DNA of 64,000 nucleotides. Source: Solirubrobacteraceae bacterium. GTDB lineage: Bacteria; Actinomycetota; Thermoleophilia; Solirubrobacterales; Solirubrobacteraceae. Both the position numbers and the translations under genes were made by a program. The stretch's first letter is position 1. Each line of letters begins with the position of its first letter. The notes under the pieces are model-generated. The model saw nothing but the letters and a program-made list of their open reading frames with translations. It was not told the origin of the DNA and ran no database searches. The stretch is taken from NCBI GenBank assembly GCA_023230855.1, contig JALNWQ010000020.1:18190-82189 (forward strand), read 5' to 3'. Below, in pieces: positions 19,040-27,310 of the stretch.

Positions 19040-20581
19040 ATGCCCGAGATCACCGCTCCGTCGACCCACCGCCCGGCCGCTCCCGCCGCCGCCGAGATCG
19101 ATCCGGGGGCGAAGTTCGCGCTCGAGGGCCTGACCTACGACGACGTCCTGCTGCTGCCGGGCGCGTCCGACGTCCTGCCCAACGCGGTGTCGACCGCGAC
19201 GTGGCTCACGCGCAACATCCAGCTCAAGGTGCCGCTGCTGTCGGCGGCGATGGACACGGTCACCGAGGCGAAGATGGCCGTCGCGATGGCCCGCCAGGGC
19301 GGCATCGGCATCCTCCACCGCAACCAGTCGATCGAGGACCAGGCGGCCCAGGTCGACACCGTCAAGCGGTCCGAGGCGGGGATGATCCGTCACCCGGTGA
19401 CGATCGGTCCGGACGCCACGATCGACGACGCCGACGCGGTCATGGGCCGGTACGGCATCGGTGGCCTGCCGGTGTGCGACGACGACGGTCGGCTGCTGGG
19501 CATCGTCACCAATCGCGACATGCGGTTCGAGACCGAGTCCGGGCGCCCGCTGCGCCAGGTGATGACCCCGATGCCGCTCGTCACCGCGTCGCCGGGCACG
19601 TCCGCCGACGAGGCGCTGCGCCTGCTCCGCGAGCACAAGATCGAGAAGCTGCCGCTCGTCGACGGCGACGGCCGGCTGGCCGGCCTCATCACGCTGAAGG
19701 ACTTCACGAAGACCGAGAAGTACCCCAACGCGTCGAAGGACTCGTCGGGGCGCCTGCTCGTCGGGGCGGCGGTCGGCGTGGCCGGCGACAGCCGCGAACG
19801 GGCGCACGCGCTCGTCGACGCCGGGGTCGACGTGCTCATCGTCGACACCGCCCACGGCCACCAGCGCGGCGTGCTCGAGACGGTCACCCGCGTCAAGCGC
19901 GAGACGTCGGTCGACGTCATCGGCGGCAACATCGCCACCCGCGCGGGCGCGCAGGCGCTGATCGACGCCGGTGCGGACGCGGTCAAGGTCGGGGTCGGCC
20001 CCGGGTCGATTTGCACCACCCGGATCGTCGCCGGCATCGGCGTGCCGCAGGTGTCGGCGATCTTCGAGGCCGCCCGCGCGGCCCGCCCGGCCGGCGTGCC
20101 CGTGATCGGCGACGGTGGCCTGCAGTTCTCGGGCGACGTCGCCAAGGCGATCGCCGCCGGCGCGTCGTCGGTGATGCTCGGGTCGCTGCTGGCCGGCTGC
20201 TCGGAGTCCCCGGGCGAGCTCGTCTTCATCAACGGCAAGCAGTACAAGAGCTACCGCGGGATGGGGTCGCTCGGTGCGATGCAGGGCCGGCGGAGCTTCA
20301 GCAAGGACCGCTACTTCCAGGAGACGGTGTCGGGCGACGACAAGCTCGTCCCCGAGGGCGTCGAGGGCCAGGTGCCCTACCGCGGGCCGCTGTCCCAGGT
20401 CGCCCACCAGCTCACCGGTGGCCTGCGCGCCGCGATGGGCTACACCGGGTCGGCCTCGATCGCGGACCTGCAGTCGCACGGCCAGTTCGTGAAGATCACG
20501 AGCGCCGGCCTGCGCGAGAGCCACGCCCACGACATCCAGATGACCGTCGAGGCGCCGAACTACGCCGCCAAGCCGCGGTAG
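19040..20581 (+). CDS. guaB: IMP dehydrogenase
   Basis: The 513-residue enzyme oxidises IMP to XMP with NAD, the committed step of GMP synthesis. It starts the catalytic barrel at LTYDDVLLLPG, carries two CBS domains in the middle (from about VTIGPDATIDDADAVM to KLPLVDGDGRLAGLITLKDF), and has the active-site cysteine loop GVGPGSICTTR. The flap region is YRGMGSLGAM and the C-terminal half has VPYRGPLSQV. I chose ATG 19040 (MPEITAPSTHR) because it gives normal length; ATG 18953 and TTG 18929 are in frame but add unusual sequence, and none has a clear ribosome binding site. A hairpin follows the stop. Confidence 0.96.
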   Translation: MPEITAPSTHRPAAPAAAEIDPGAKFALEGLTYDDVLLLPGASDVLPNAVSTATWLTRNIQLKVPLLSAAMDTVTEAKMAVAMARQGGIGILHRNQSIEDQAAQVDTVKRSEAGMIRHPVTIGPDATIDDADAVMGRYGIGGLPVCDDDGRLLGIVTNRDMRFETESGRPLRQVMTPMPLVTASPGTSADEALRLLREHKIEKLPLVDGDGRLAGLITLKDFTKTEKYPNASKDSSGRLLVGAAVGVAGDSRERAHALVDAGVDVLIVDTAHGHQRGVLETVTRVKRETSVDVIGGNIATRAGAQALIDAGADAVKVGVGPGSICTTRIVAGIGVPQVSAIFEAARAARPAGVPVIGDGGLQFSGDVAKAIAAGASSVMLGSLLAGCSESPGELVFINGKQYKSYRGMGSLGAMQGRRSFSKDRYFQETVSGDDKLVPEGVEGQVPYRGPLSQVAHQLTGGLRAAMGYTGSASIADLQSHGQFVKITSAGLRESHAHDIQMTVEAPNYAAKPR

Positions 20582-20596
20582 GTCCAGGCCGACCAC

Positions 20597-20621
20597 GCCC
20601 CGGCCCGCAGCCGGGCGGGGC
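20597..20621. terminator. GC-rich hairpin between convergent guaB and the MpaB-like gene
   Basis: The arms GCCCC-g-GCCCG and CGGGC-GGGGC pair over ten bases with one bulge around a CAGC loop, 16 bases past the guaB stop and 38 bases before the stop of the convergent gene. The placement fits a bidirectional terminator; no T-tract is present. Confidence 0.5.
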
Positions 20622-20658
20622 CGGCCGACGGCCGCGGGCGGGCGTCACGCGACGGCGT

Positions 20659-21582
20659 CTACCCGGTGACGCTCGGGGTGCGGATGCCCTTGCGTCGCCG
20701 ACGGCGCTCCTCGGCGGCGACGCTGCGGAAGACCGTGGCGTTGTCGCCGCGGGCGAGGAAGTCCGGCGCCGCGACCCGTCCCGTGCGGATCGCGAGCGCG
20801 GCGGCGTGGAACGCGAGCGCCTGCGGCGGGGTCCACCGCAGGCCGTAGGCGGCGCGCACCTCGGGCGGCAGGCTCCCGAGGATCAGCAGGTTGTGGAGCT
20901 CCATCGCGGGCCGGCGCTCGGGGCGGGCCGGGATCGAGAACGCGGTGAACCGGCCGACGTGATGGGCCTCGGGCGTCAGGTGCACGTCGGGTGCGTGGAG
21001 CTCCGCCTCGTACCAGCGCCGGAACGCGGCCCGGTCGGTGGGCAGGGTCTCCTCCGGCGTGCCGAACAGCAGCGCGAACCGCCGCCAGTCCTGCCACAGC
21101 GCCTCGCGCTCGTCGTCGCCCAGCCGACGGACGAGGAGATCGTGGAGCCGCTCGGACGAGTCCGCCATCACCGCGACGGTCCACAGCATGAGCTGGCCGT
21201 CGTACGCGTCGTACCGGGTGCCGGCGGGCGTCGCGCCCGCGTCCTCGTCGAGCGTGCCGTTCACCCGGTCGTGCATCCGGCGGACGTAGCCGAGCACGTG
21301 GTCGGCGTCCTCGCGGCTGCCGAAGTAGATCCGCTCGAACGCCAGCCCGGTGCGGACCAGGCGCTTGAACGGCTCCTGCTTGCCCCGGGTGTGGTTGGAC
21401 GTGCCGACGTAGTTCAGCGGCTTGATCGCCCCGATGCACAGCGCCCGCTGCCCGTAGAGCAGGCCGACCGCCCGCTCCGACATGACCTGCCGCAGCACCG
21501 ATCGGCCCTCCGGGAAGTACCCGTCCGTCGCCGACCGTGGCCGGGGGACGCGGGGAGGATCGACGGTGTCCGCGACGGGCAT
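20659..21582 (-). CDS. MpaB-family oxygenase (DUF2236, latex-clearing-protein-like)
   Basis: The 307-residue protein matches the MpaB/Lcp-related pattern. It has YFPEGRSVLRQVMSERAVGLL near the start, NYVGTSNHTRGKQEPFKRL, an early-to-middle FGSREDADHVLGYVRRMHDRVNG, LMLWTVAVMADSS and WYEAELHAPDVHLTPEA. Family members are haem b proteins; some cleave polyisoprene and others take part in mycophenolic acid oxidation, but most have no known substrate. No signal peptide is seen, so it is probably cytoplasmic or membrane-associated. The C-terminal tail is very basic (RRRRRK). It is convergent with guaB. Confidence 0.8.
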   Translation of the reverse strand: MPVADTVDPPRVPRPRSATDGYFPEGRSVLRQVMSERAVGLLYGQRALCIGAIKPLNYVGTSNHTRGKQEPFKRLVRTGLAFERIYFGSREDADHVLGYVRRMHDRVNGTLDEDAGATPAGTRYDAYDGQLMLWTVAVMADSSERLHDLLVRRLGDDEREALWQDWRRFALLFGTPEETLPTDRAAFRRWYEAELHAPDVHLTPEAHHVGRFTAFSIPARPERRPAMELHNLLILGSLPPEVRAAYGLRWTPPQALAFHAAALAIRTGRVAAPDFLARGDNATVFRSVAAEERRRRRKGIRTPSVTG

Positions 21583-21622
21583 GGCCGCAGGCTAGCGCAT
21601 CTAGAACACTGCGTTTCCCAAT

Positions 21623-22072
21623 TTGGACGGGGGGTGGAGGAGGCGCGCCGGACTACAGCGCGGGACGCTGAAACACGATCGGCTCTCGGCGGCCGAGATC
21701 GCCGCACTGGAGGCGATGGCCGATCTCCTCGACGACGCGATCGCCTCGGCGACGACCCTGCGTCGGACGACCGTCTACCGCGGCATCCGTAGCTTGCGGC
21801 GCACCTTCGGGGTCGACCGCGCGGAGGACCTTCCCGACCTGCCATCCGTCCTCGCCGGCTACACCGAAGATCTCGTGCTCGCCAAGCCTGGCGAGCCCCC
21901 GCGCACCGCCGGCGCGCTGCTGAACCGCCTCGGCGTGCTCAGTGCGCCGCCCGCAAAGCAGCGCCCGGCCGTCGCCCGGTGGATGGCCGAGAACCCCGCG
22001 CCGAGCGACGGCGTGCTGCGCGGCCTGCGCCGCAAGGGCCTCATCGACGCGTCCACGCACCGCGCCGCCTGA
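21623..22072 (+). CDS. Hypothetical protein of about 149 residues
   Basis: No family recognised. The third codon positions from HDRLSAAEIAALEAMADLL onward are strongly GC, as in real genes here, and the product is largely helical with GIRSLRRTFGVDRAEDLP and TAGALLNRLGVLSAPPAKQ. The reading frame opens at a TTG (21623) just after an unusually AT-rich patch (21595-21624) that could hold a promoter. The purine run GGAGGAGG at 21633-21640 lies inside the first codons, so the true start may be later than the TTG. It sits between genes that face away from it. Confidence 0.45.
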   Translation: MDGGWRRRAGLQRGTLKHDRLSAAEIAALEAMADLLDDAIASATTLRRTTVYRGIRSLRRTFGVDRAEDLPDLPSVLAGYTEDLVLAKPGEPPRTAGALLNRLGVLSAPPAKQRPAVARWMAENPAPSDGVLRGLRRKGLIDASTHRAA

Positions 22073-22237
22073 CGTTCCCCACTGGCTGACGCTCTCCCGC
22101 AAGCTCTCCCTGTCCGGGGCGCCGCTAACGAGGGCGACGCCGAGCCCGCCGGACACCGGCGCTGCCCCGCCGCCGGACGGCCCGCATCCCCGGCACGGCG
22201 GCGGACCGGGCCACGTCGGCGGAGCGCAACCCGCACG

Positions 22238-22885
22238 TCAGCGGCGTCGCGCGGCGCGGGCGGCGGCGACGCGGCCGGTGCCGACGAAGAGCGCCGTCAG
22301 GTCGTCGACGAGGTCGTCCTCGTCGCCGGGCAGCTCGCCGCGCAACCGACTGGCGACGGTCTCGGTCAGGCCGCCGGCGAGCAGCGTCGCCGTGACCTGC
22401 AGCAGCGGCTCGGCGGACGGTGGCGCGTCGAACGCCTCGCGCCCGTACCCGGCGATGAGCGCCACGACGTCGCGCATGCGGGCGACCCGGCGGTCGGCGA
22501 GCGGCCCGGCGCCGTGCGACTCGACGATGAGCACCCGGGCGCGGCGCGGGTCGTCGGTGAGGGCCCGGAGGGCGGTGGACACGGCGGCGCGCACGCGGGG
22601 CTCGAGGCCGTCGGGCGCCGCGGCGATCGCGGTGACGACGGTGGCGGCCAACCCGTCGAAGCTCTCGTCGAACACCGCGGCGGCGAGCGCGTCGAGGTCG
22701 TCGAACGCCTCGTAGAAGTAGCGCGGGGCGACGCCCGCCCGGCCGCAGACCGCGCGGACCGTGGCCGCGGTCCAGCCCTCGTCCCCCAGCACCTCGAGCC
22801 CGGCGTCGAGCAGGCGACGTCGACGCTCGGCGACCCGCTCGGCCGCCGACGCCCCCGCATAGCGCCGTCGGGCGGTCCCGGTCAC
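22238..22885 (-). CDS. TetR-family transcriptional regulator
   Basis: The 215-residue protein has a TetR N-terminal helix-turn-helix (about residues 20-65: RRLLDAGLEVLGDEGWTAATVRAVCGRAGV...FYEAFDDLDALAAAVF) followed by an all-helical ligand-binding and dimerisation domain. It starts with GTG at 22885. The effector cannot be told from sequence. The nearest candidate target is the divergent small gene at 22961, 75 bases away, and the regulator itself; no clear palindrome was found in that gap. Confidence 0.85.
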   Translation of the reverse strand: MTGTARRRYAGASAAERVAERRRRLLDAGLEVLGDEGWTAATVRAVCGRAGVAPRYFYEAFDDLDALAAAVFDESFDGLAATVVTAIAAAPDGLEPRVRAAVSTALRALTDDPRRARVLIVESHGAGPLADRRVARMRDVVALIAGYGREAFDAPPSAEPLLQVTATLLAGGLTETVASRLRGELPGDEDDLVDDLTALFVGTGRVAAARAARRR

Positions 22886-22960
22886 GCGACGAGTGTCCCA
22901 CGCGCCGCACGCGCGCGGGTCGGGACGAGGCCGTCGCCGTCACGCGGTACCGTCCGGTCC

Positions 22961-23359
22961 GTGTCCACGCCGCTGTTCCGCCTCGTCTGCGTCCCCGCCG
23001 CCCTCAACGGGGCCCCGGCGGGCTGGGCCGGCGACATGCTGCGCCAGGGCGAGGTCGCCGTGCTGGTCGACGAGGGCGGCGTCGACGCGATCGATGCGGT
23101 CGCCCGGGCGCTGGACGTCACCGCGGTGTCGGTCGTGCGGTCCGAGCCCACCCCGGCGGAGCAGGAGGGGACCGTCATGGCGCACGCCGACACGCTCGCC
23201 CTGGTGTGGATCGCGCCGACGTTCAGCGACGCCGCCCGTCAGTGGGCCGAGAAGCGGGCCCCGATGACGCTGCTCGTCGAGGTCGACGGCCCGCTCCCCG
23301 AGGACGAGCGTCGCCGCATCGAGCGGTTCGTCTCGATCCTCAGCGGCCAGGCGGCGTAG
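22961..23359 (+). CDS. Hypothetical protein of 132 residues
   Basis: I do not recognise a family. The protein starts with GTG (VSTPLFRLVCVPAALNGAPAGW) and alternates short strands and helices, with GEVAVLVDEGGVDAIDAVARAL and a C-terminal charged helix (PEDERRRIERFVSIL). There is no membrane segment. Coding bias is clear. It is divergent from the TetR gene and is followed by the first cluster of intergenic hairpin repeats. Confidence 0.55.
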   Translation: MSTPLFRLVCVPAALNGAPAGWAGDMLRQGEVAVLVDEGGVDAIDAVARALDVTAVSVVRSEPTPAEQEGTVMAHADTLALVWIAPTFSDAARQWAEKRAPMTLLVEVDGPLPEDERRRIERFVSILSGQAA

Positions 23360-23412
23360 TCGGCCGCTCCCGGGCGACGCCGCCCGACCGCCCCGGCGTC
23401 GGCGTCCGTCCC

Positions 23413-23639
23413 GGGGTGGTGGAGGGAGTTGGGGACGTGGGCGGTCCTGTTCTCGCTCCACCCCTCACGGTCGTCGCGGTCGGGGGCCGGGGCGAGGTTC
23501 CCGGGTGGTGGAGGGAGTTGAGGACGTGGGCGGTCCTGTTCTCGCTCCACCCCTCACGGTCGGGGGCGGTCAGGGGCGAGGTTCCCGGGTGGTGGAGGGA
23601 GTTGAGGACGTAGGCGGTCCTGTTCTCGCTCCACCCCTC
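23413..23639. repeat. Three intergenic hairpin repeats, cluster 1 (between convergent genes)
   Basis: Three copies of a 41-nt imperfect hairpin: arms 23420-23436/23444-23460, 23509-23525/23533-23549 and 23593-23609/23617-23633. Each has 17-base arms (TGGAGGGAGTTGAGGAC type, 13 of 17 paired) and a 7-base loop. Copies repeat every 89 and 84 bases. The rest of the gap 23360-23739 holds no gene that I can support. It lies between a plus-strand and a minus-strand gene end, so a role at transcript ends or as a REP-like element is likely. Confidence 0.75.
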
Positions 23640-23739
23640 GCTCATCCGGCCGCACCCCGCGCGGCCAGTCCTACGCCAACCCGTCGGCCGGGCCAGCCCC
23701 GCCCCGTCGGCCGGGCCACCCCCGCCCCACCCGTCGCGA

Positions 23740-24828
23740 CTACGCCACGGCCAACGCCCGTCGCAGGAACGCGATCTGGTGCTCGACGATGGCGTCGAAC
23801 CACGGTTGGCCGGGGTAGACGTCGAAGTGGTCGCACGGGTAGTGGTGGACCTGGGCGCGGCCGCGGACGCCGGCGGCGGTCTGGGCGGCCGGTGGGGCGA
23901 CGGTGTCCTCGTCGGCGACCTGGACGAGGAGCGCGCCGTCGATCGCTGCGGCCTTGCGGATCGGACGGTACGCGCCGATCCGCAGGAAGATCCGGCCGGC
24001 GACGACGTTGCGCCACGACGGACCGGCCAGCGCGGTGTAGCGCTCCAGGGCGCCCGGGGCGGTGATCGCCGCGACCTCGCCCGGCCGCGCGACGAGCGGC
24101 GCGGTGACGGGATCGCGGCCCCGGATCGCGGCCAGCAGGTCACGGATCCCGAGCGCGGTGAGGCGCAGCGCCGCGCCCACGCCGTCCTCCGCCAGCAGCT
24201 TGCGCATGACCGCCATGCCGTCGCCGGCCGGGGTGAGCGAGACGACCGCCGCGACCCGCGGGTCCTCGGCCGCCACCCGCAGCACGTGGCCACCGGCGAA
24301 CGAGCAACCCCAGACGACGATCCGGTCCGGGTCGACGCCGGGGATCGTGCGGGCGTGGGCGATCGCGGACCGGTAGTCCTCGCGTTGGCGGGCCGGGTCG
24401 ACGTCCTGGCGGGGTCCCCCACCGCTGTCGGCGAACCCGCGGTAGTCGAACGCCAGGACGTCGAGGCCCTCGGCGGCGAGCCGCTCGGCGAACCCGTCCA
24501 GTCCGCCGTCGCGGGTGGCCCCGAGCCCGTGCGCCATGACGACGCACGGTCGACCCCGCGGACCCGCGAACGACCCGGTGGCGGAGGCGTCCCCGGACGC
24601 GCCGGTCACCACGTCCGCCCCTGCCCCGGTCCCGGTCGCCGCGTCCGACCCTGCCCCGGTCCCGGTCACCACGTCCGCCCCTGCCCCGGTCCCGGTCGCC
24701 GCGTCCGACCCTGCCCCGCTCCCGGTCGCCACGTCCGTCCCCTGCCCGGACCAGTGCCGGGCGTCGCAGGCGTCGGCGCCGCTGGGGATGCGGACGACGG
24801 TCGGCTCGGTGGTGGTGGTCGTGGTCAT
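23740..24828 (-). CDS. Alpha/beta hydrolase with a repeat insertion near the N-terminus
   Basis: The 362-residue protein has a complete alpha/beta-hydrolase fold from about residue 90: VVMAHGLGATRDGGLDGFAERLAAEG with an oxyanion HG, the nucleophile elbow VVWGCSFAGGH, an acid in QVADEDTVAPP and a histidine in YPCDHFDVYPG. It resembles dienelactone-hydrolase-like and peptidase S15-like esterases. Residues ~30-75 are a Gly/Ala/Thr insertion of ten-residue repeats, absent from ordinary homologues. Its ATG overlaps the stop of the EthR-like regulator by four bases, making it the last gene of the monooxygenase operon. A plausible job is hydrolysing the ester or lactone made by the monooxygenase (inference). 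Confidence 0.85.
   Translation of the reverse strand: MTTTTTTEPTVVRIPSGADACDARHWSGQGTDVATGSGAGSDAATGTGAGADVVTGTGAGSDAATGTGAGADVVTGASGDASATGSFAGPRGRPCVVMAHGLGATRDGGLDGFAERLAAEGLDVLAFDYRGFADSGGGPRQDVDPARQREDYRSAIAHARTIPGVDPDRIVVWGCSFAGGHVLRVAAEDPRVAAVVSLTPAGDGMAVMRKLLAEDGVGAALRLTALGIRDLLAAIRGRDPVTAPLVARPGEVAAITAPGALERYTALAGPSWRNVVAGRIFLRIGAYRPIRKAAAIDGALLVQVADEDTVAPPAAQTAAGVRGRAQVHHYPCDHFDVYPGQPWFDAIVEHQIAFLRRALAVA
24602..24740 (-). repeat. In-frame 30-bp tandem repeats inside the hydrolase gene
   Basis: Four full 30-bp units plus a partial one, alternating in two types so that 60-bp blocks are almost identical (24601-24660 against 24661-24720 differ at only a few bases). They encode ten-residue units of types GAGADVVTGT and GAGSDAATGT. 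Because the unit is a multiple of three, copy number can change without frameshift. Confidence 0.9.
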
Positions 24829-25451
24829 GCGGGCGCTCCGTAGATCGCGAGGAACCAGGTGTGGGAGAGGACGGCGACGGTGTCCTCGGCGGTGGCGTCG
24901 CGGTCGTCCGCGTCGCGCAGGCGCTCCAGGGCGCGCTCGTTCATCCCCAGCAGGGTGCGGGTGAGCAGGCGGGCGTCCGGTCCGGCGGGGGCGCGGCCCG
25001 ACGCGCGCTCGGCGTCGATCGTCTCGGCGACCGGGGTGACGAACCGCTCGACCCACCCGTCCCACAGACGGCGGGTCTCGGGGTTGGCGCGCGCGTCGAG
25101 GACGGCGTTGACGAGGTGCTCGTGCTCGCGCCACACCGCGACGAACCGGCCCATCGCGCGGGGCACCGTCGCGGCCGGGTCGCCGACGCGGTCGAAGAAC
25201 GGGGCGACCTCGTCGGTGATCGTCGCGAACACGTCCTGCAGCAGCTCCGCGACCGCCGCTTCCTTGCTGGCGAAGTAGAAGTAGAACGCGGACCGGCCGA
25301 CCCCGGCGGCATCGGTGATCTCGCCGACGCCCAGCTCGGCGATCGACCGGTCGCGCAGCAGTCGCTCGATCGCGTCGAGGAGCGCCCGGCGCCGCTCCTC
25401 GCCGCGTGGGGAGGACCTCCTGCTGCGCACCACCGTCGCGTCAGCGGACAC
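24825..25451 (-). CDS. TetR-family regulator, EthR-like
   Basis: The protein has a TetR DNA-binding domain (DAIERLLRDRSIAELGVGEI, GVGRSAFYFYFASKEAAVAEL). Its C-terminal half is close in pattern to mycobacterial EthR: LLGMNERALERL near the end and a terminal HTWFLAIYGAPA. EthR represses the Baeyer-Villiger monooxygenase gene ethA. Here it is the middle gene of an operon with a flavin monooxygenase, rather than divergent from it. I chose GTG 25451, which overlaps the monooxygenase stop by 11 bases; GTGs at 25433 and 25430 are alternatives. The open frame extends to 25547 but inside the upstream gene. It probably controls its own operon. Confidence 0.85.
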   Translation of the reverse strand: MSADATVVRSRRSSPRGEERRRALLDAIERLLRDRSIAELGVGEITDAAGVGRSAFYFYFASKEAAVAELLQDVFATITDEVAPFFDRVGDPAATVPRAMGRFVAVWREHEHLVNAVLDARANPETRRLWDGWVERFVTPVAETIDAERASGRAPAGPDARLLTRTLLGMNERALERLRDADDRDATAEDTVAVLSHTWFLAIYGAPA

Positions 25452-26913
25452 CGGCGTCGGCCTCCGTCCGGGCCGGCATCGCGCGATCGGCCGTCGCACC
25501 GCCACCGGCAGGCGACCCCCCATCGCCGCCGACGGGCGTCGTCGCACCGTCCGCCTCCACCCGTCCGGCCCGTCCCGCCAGGCGCACCGGTCCGTGCTCG
25601 TCCACGCGGCGGCGGCCGGCGGGGATCTCGCGGCGGTGGATGTCGCGCTCGTAGCTGAAGAACTCCACCTGCTGGGTGTGGCGGGCGCTCTGGCGGTAGT
25701 GGCCGACGTGGGTCGCCTCGTCGGCGGCGATGACGCGCTCCATCTCGGCGTCGGACGGCGGGCGGTACGTGCCGGCGACGTACCGCGCCATGAGCTTGGA
25801 CTGCGTCTCGATGAACGGGAAGAGCGTCGGCAGCGCCTGCGCGAACCCGACGAGCACCAGGTCGTCGATCCCCGGCCGGAACATCCGCTTGTACAGCGGC
25901 AGCCGGTTGTCGGGCGCGCTGAGGAACTCCCGGTCGAAGAACGGGAACGTGATGTTGTAGCCCGTGGCGTAGATGACGACGTCGAACGCGTCGACGGTCC
26001 CGTCGACGAACCGCACCCGGTCCCCCTCCAGCCGCTCGACGTCGGGCCGCGCGACGACGTCGCCCGATCCGAGCCGCACGAGCAGCTCGCTCGACATCGT
26101 GGGGTGCGCCTCGAGGAACTCGTGGTTGGGCCGCGGCAGCCCGAACGACTCGGGGTGGCCGGACACGAGGATCGGCATCTTGCGGATGAGTCGTCGCTGC
26201 CAGCTCAACGGGATGCCCGGCAGCGTGCGGGCGAGCCGGTCGCCCGGCATGCCGAAGACGTACTTCGGCACGATCCACGCCCCGGAGCGGGTCGACAGCG
26301 TCACCTGGTTGCGCCACGACTTCTGCGACAGCTCGCTGACGATGTCGGCGGCGCTGTTGCCGATCCCGACGACGAGGAGCCGCCGGCCGCGCAGGTCGAG
26401 CGGCTCGGTCGGGTCGACGTAGTGGTGCGAGTGGATCGTCTCGCCGTCGAACGTCCCCGGGAAGTCGGGGTAGCGCGGGTCCCAGTGGTGGCCGTTGCCG
26501 ACGACGAGCACGTCGAACCGTCGGGTCTCGCCGTCCTGGGTGCGGACCTCCCAGCCGCCGCCGTCCAGGCGCCGGGCGTGCTCGACGCCGTTGCGGAACC
26601 GGATCCGCTCGTTCAGGCCGAACGTGTCGGCGTACTGCTCGAGGTACGCGTGGATCTCGGAGTGGTGCGGAAAGTCCGGCAGGTGCGCGGGGATCGGCAG
26701 GTCGCGAAAGCTCAGCAGGTCCTTGGACGTGTCGATGTGCAGCGACCGGTAGGCGCTCGACATGCCGTTGGGGTTGCGGAACGCCCAGTTGCCGCCGACC
26801 CGGTCGGAGATCTCGAACGTCTCGTAGGGGATCCCGTAGTCCCCCAGGCTCTTGCTGGCGGTCAGGCCGGAGATCCCCGCCCCGATCACGCACACCGTCG
26901 GTCGATCCACCAT
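25441..26913 (-). CDS. Flavin-containing monooxygenase / Baeyer-Villiger type
   Basis: The 490-residue protein binds FAD through GAGISG (residues 11-16) and NADPH through VVGIGNSAADIVSEL. The FMO identifying motif is FDGETIHSHHY, and IYATGYNITFPFF is the conserved ATGY motif. Such enzymes insert oxygen from O2 into heteroatoms or ketones. Pairing with an EthR-like repressor and an esterase suggests ketone to ester oxidation followed by hydrolysis (inference). The ATG at 26913 follows GAGAGGG at good spacing and lies 35 bases downstream of a near-consensus promoter. The last 60 residues are Gly/Ala-rich and poorly conserved-looking. Confidence 0.9.
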   Translation of the reverse strand: MVDRPTVCVIGAGISGLTASKSLGDYGIPYETFEISDRVGGNWAFRNPNGMSSAYRSLHIDTSKDLLSFRDLPIPAHLPDFPHHSEIHAYLEQYADTFGLNERIRFRNGVEHARRLDGGGWEVRTQDGETRRFDVLVVGNGHHWDPRYPDFPGTFDGETIHSHHYVDPTEPLDLRGRRLLVVGIGNSAADIVSELSQKSWRNQVTLSTRSGAWIVPKYVFGMPGDRLARTLPGIPLSWQRRLIRKMPILVSGHPESFGLPRPNHEFLEAHPTMSSELLVRLGSGDVVARPDVERLEGDRVRFVDGTVDAFDVVIYATGYNITFPFFDREFLSAPDNRLPLYKRMFRPGIDDLVLVGFAQALPTLFPFIETQSKLMARYVAGTYRPPSDAEMERVIAADEATHVGHYRQSARHTQQVEFFSYERDIHRREIPAGRRRVDEHGPVRLAGRAGRVEADGATTPVGGDGGSPAGGGATADRAMPARTEADAGVR

Positions 26914-26947
26914 CGATCCCTCTCCCCCGTCGTCGTGAGACGACACG

Positions 26948-26976
26948 AACGTACAGACCGTCCTGACGGGCGTCAA
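26948..26976 (-). promoter_or_regulatory. Promoter of the monooxygenase operon with operator-like palindrome
   Basis: On the minus strand TTGACG (26976-26971) and TACGTT (26953-26948) are separated by exactly 17 bases, a good vegetative-type promoter. The spacer contains the near-palindrome CCGTC-AG-GACGG (with an outer G/C pair), the right size for a TetR-family site. Binding there by the EthR-like regulator would block the promoter. The rest of the gap 26914-27310 contains hairpin cluster 2 and no gene. Confidence 0.6.
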
Positions 26977-27051
26977 ATGCGGATGGCGCGTCCGGTGGGA
27001 ACCGGTCCGCCGGCGCGTCGGGGGCAGGGTCGCCGCGCCAGGGGCGGGGGG

Positions 27052-27240
27052 GTGGCGGCGGTTGAGGACCCAGGACGTCCCGAACTGCCGCCACTCCCCC
27101 ACCACCGGCGGGCCGCCCCGGAGGGTGGTGGCGATTGAGGACCCAGGACGTCCCGAACCGCAACCACTCCCCCACGCCCGACCCGCCGCCACGCGGGGTG
27201 GCGGCGATTGAGGACCCAGGACGTCCCAAACTGCCGCCAC
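27052..27240. repeat. Three intergenic hairpin repeats, cluster 2 (73-base period)
   Basis: Three copies with arms 27052-27069/27077-27094, 27125-27142/27150-27167 and 27198-27215/27223-27240. Each has 18-base arms (GTGGCGGCGATTGAGGAC type) and the constant 7-base loop CCAGGAC; about 14-15 of 18 positions pair. The copies are spaced exactly 73 bases. Where the left arm varies, the right arm often varies with it (GTGGTGGCG against CGCAACCAC in copy 2). They lie between the acylase stop and the monooxygenase promoter, both minus strand. Confidence 0.8.
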
Positions 27241-27310
27241 TCCCCCACGACCCGGCCGTCGCCCCCCGCCCGCGGGACCGGCCGGCGTCCGCCGCCCCGC
27301 CCCGCCCCGC

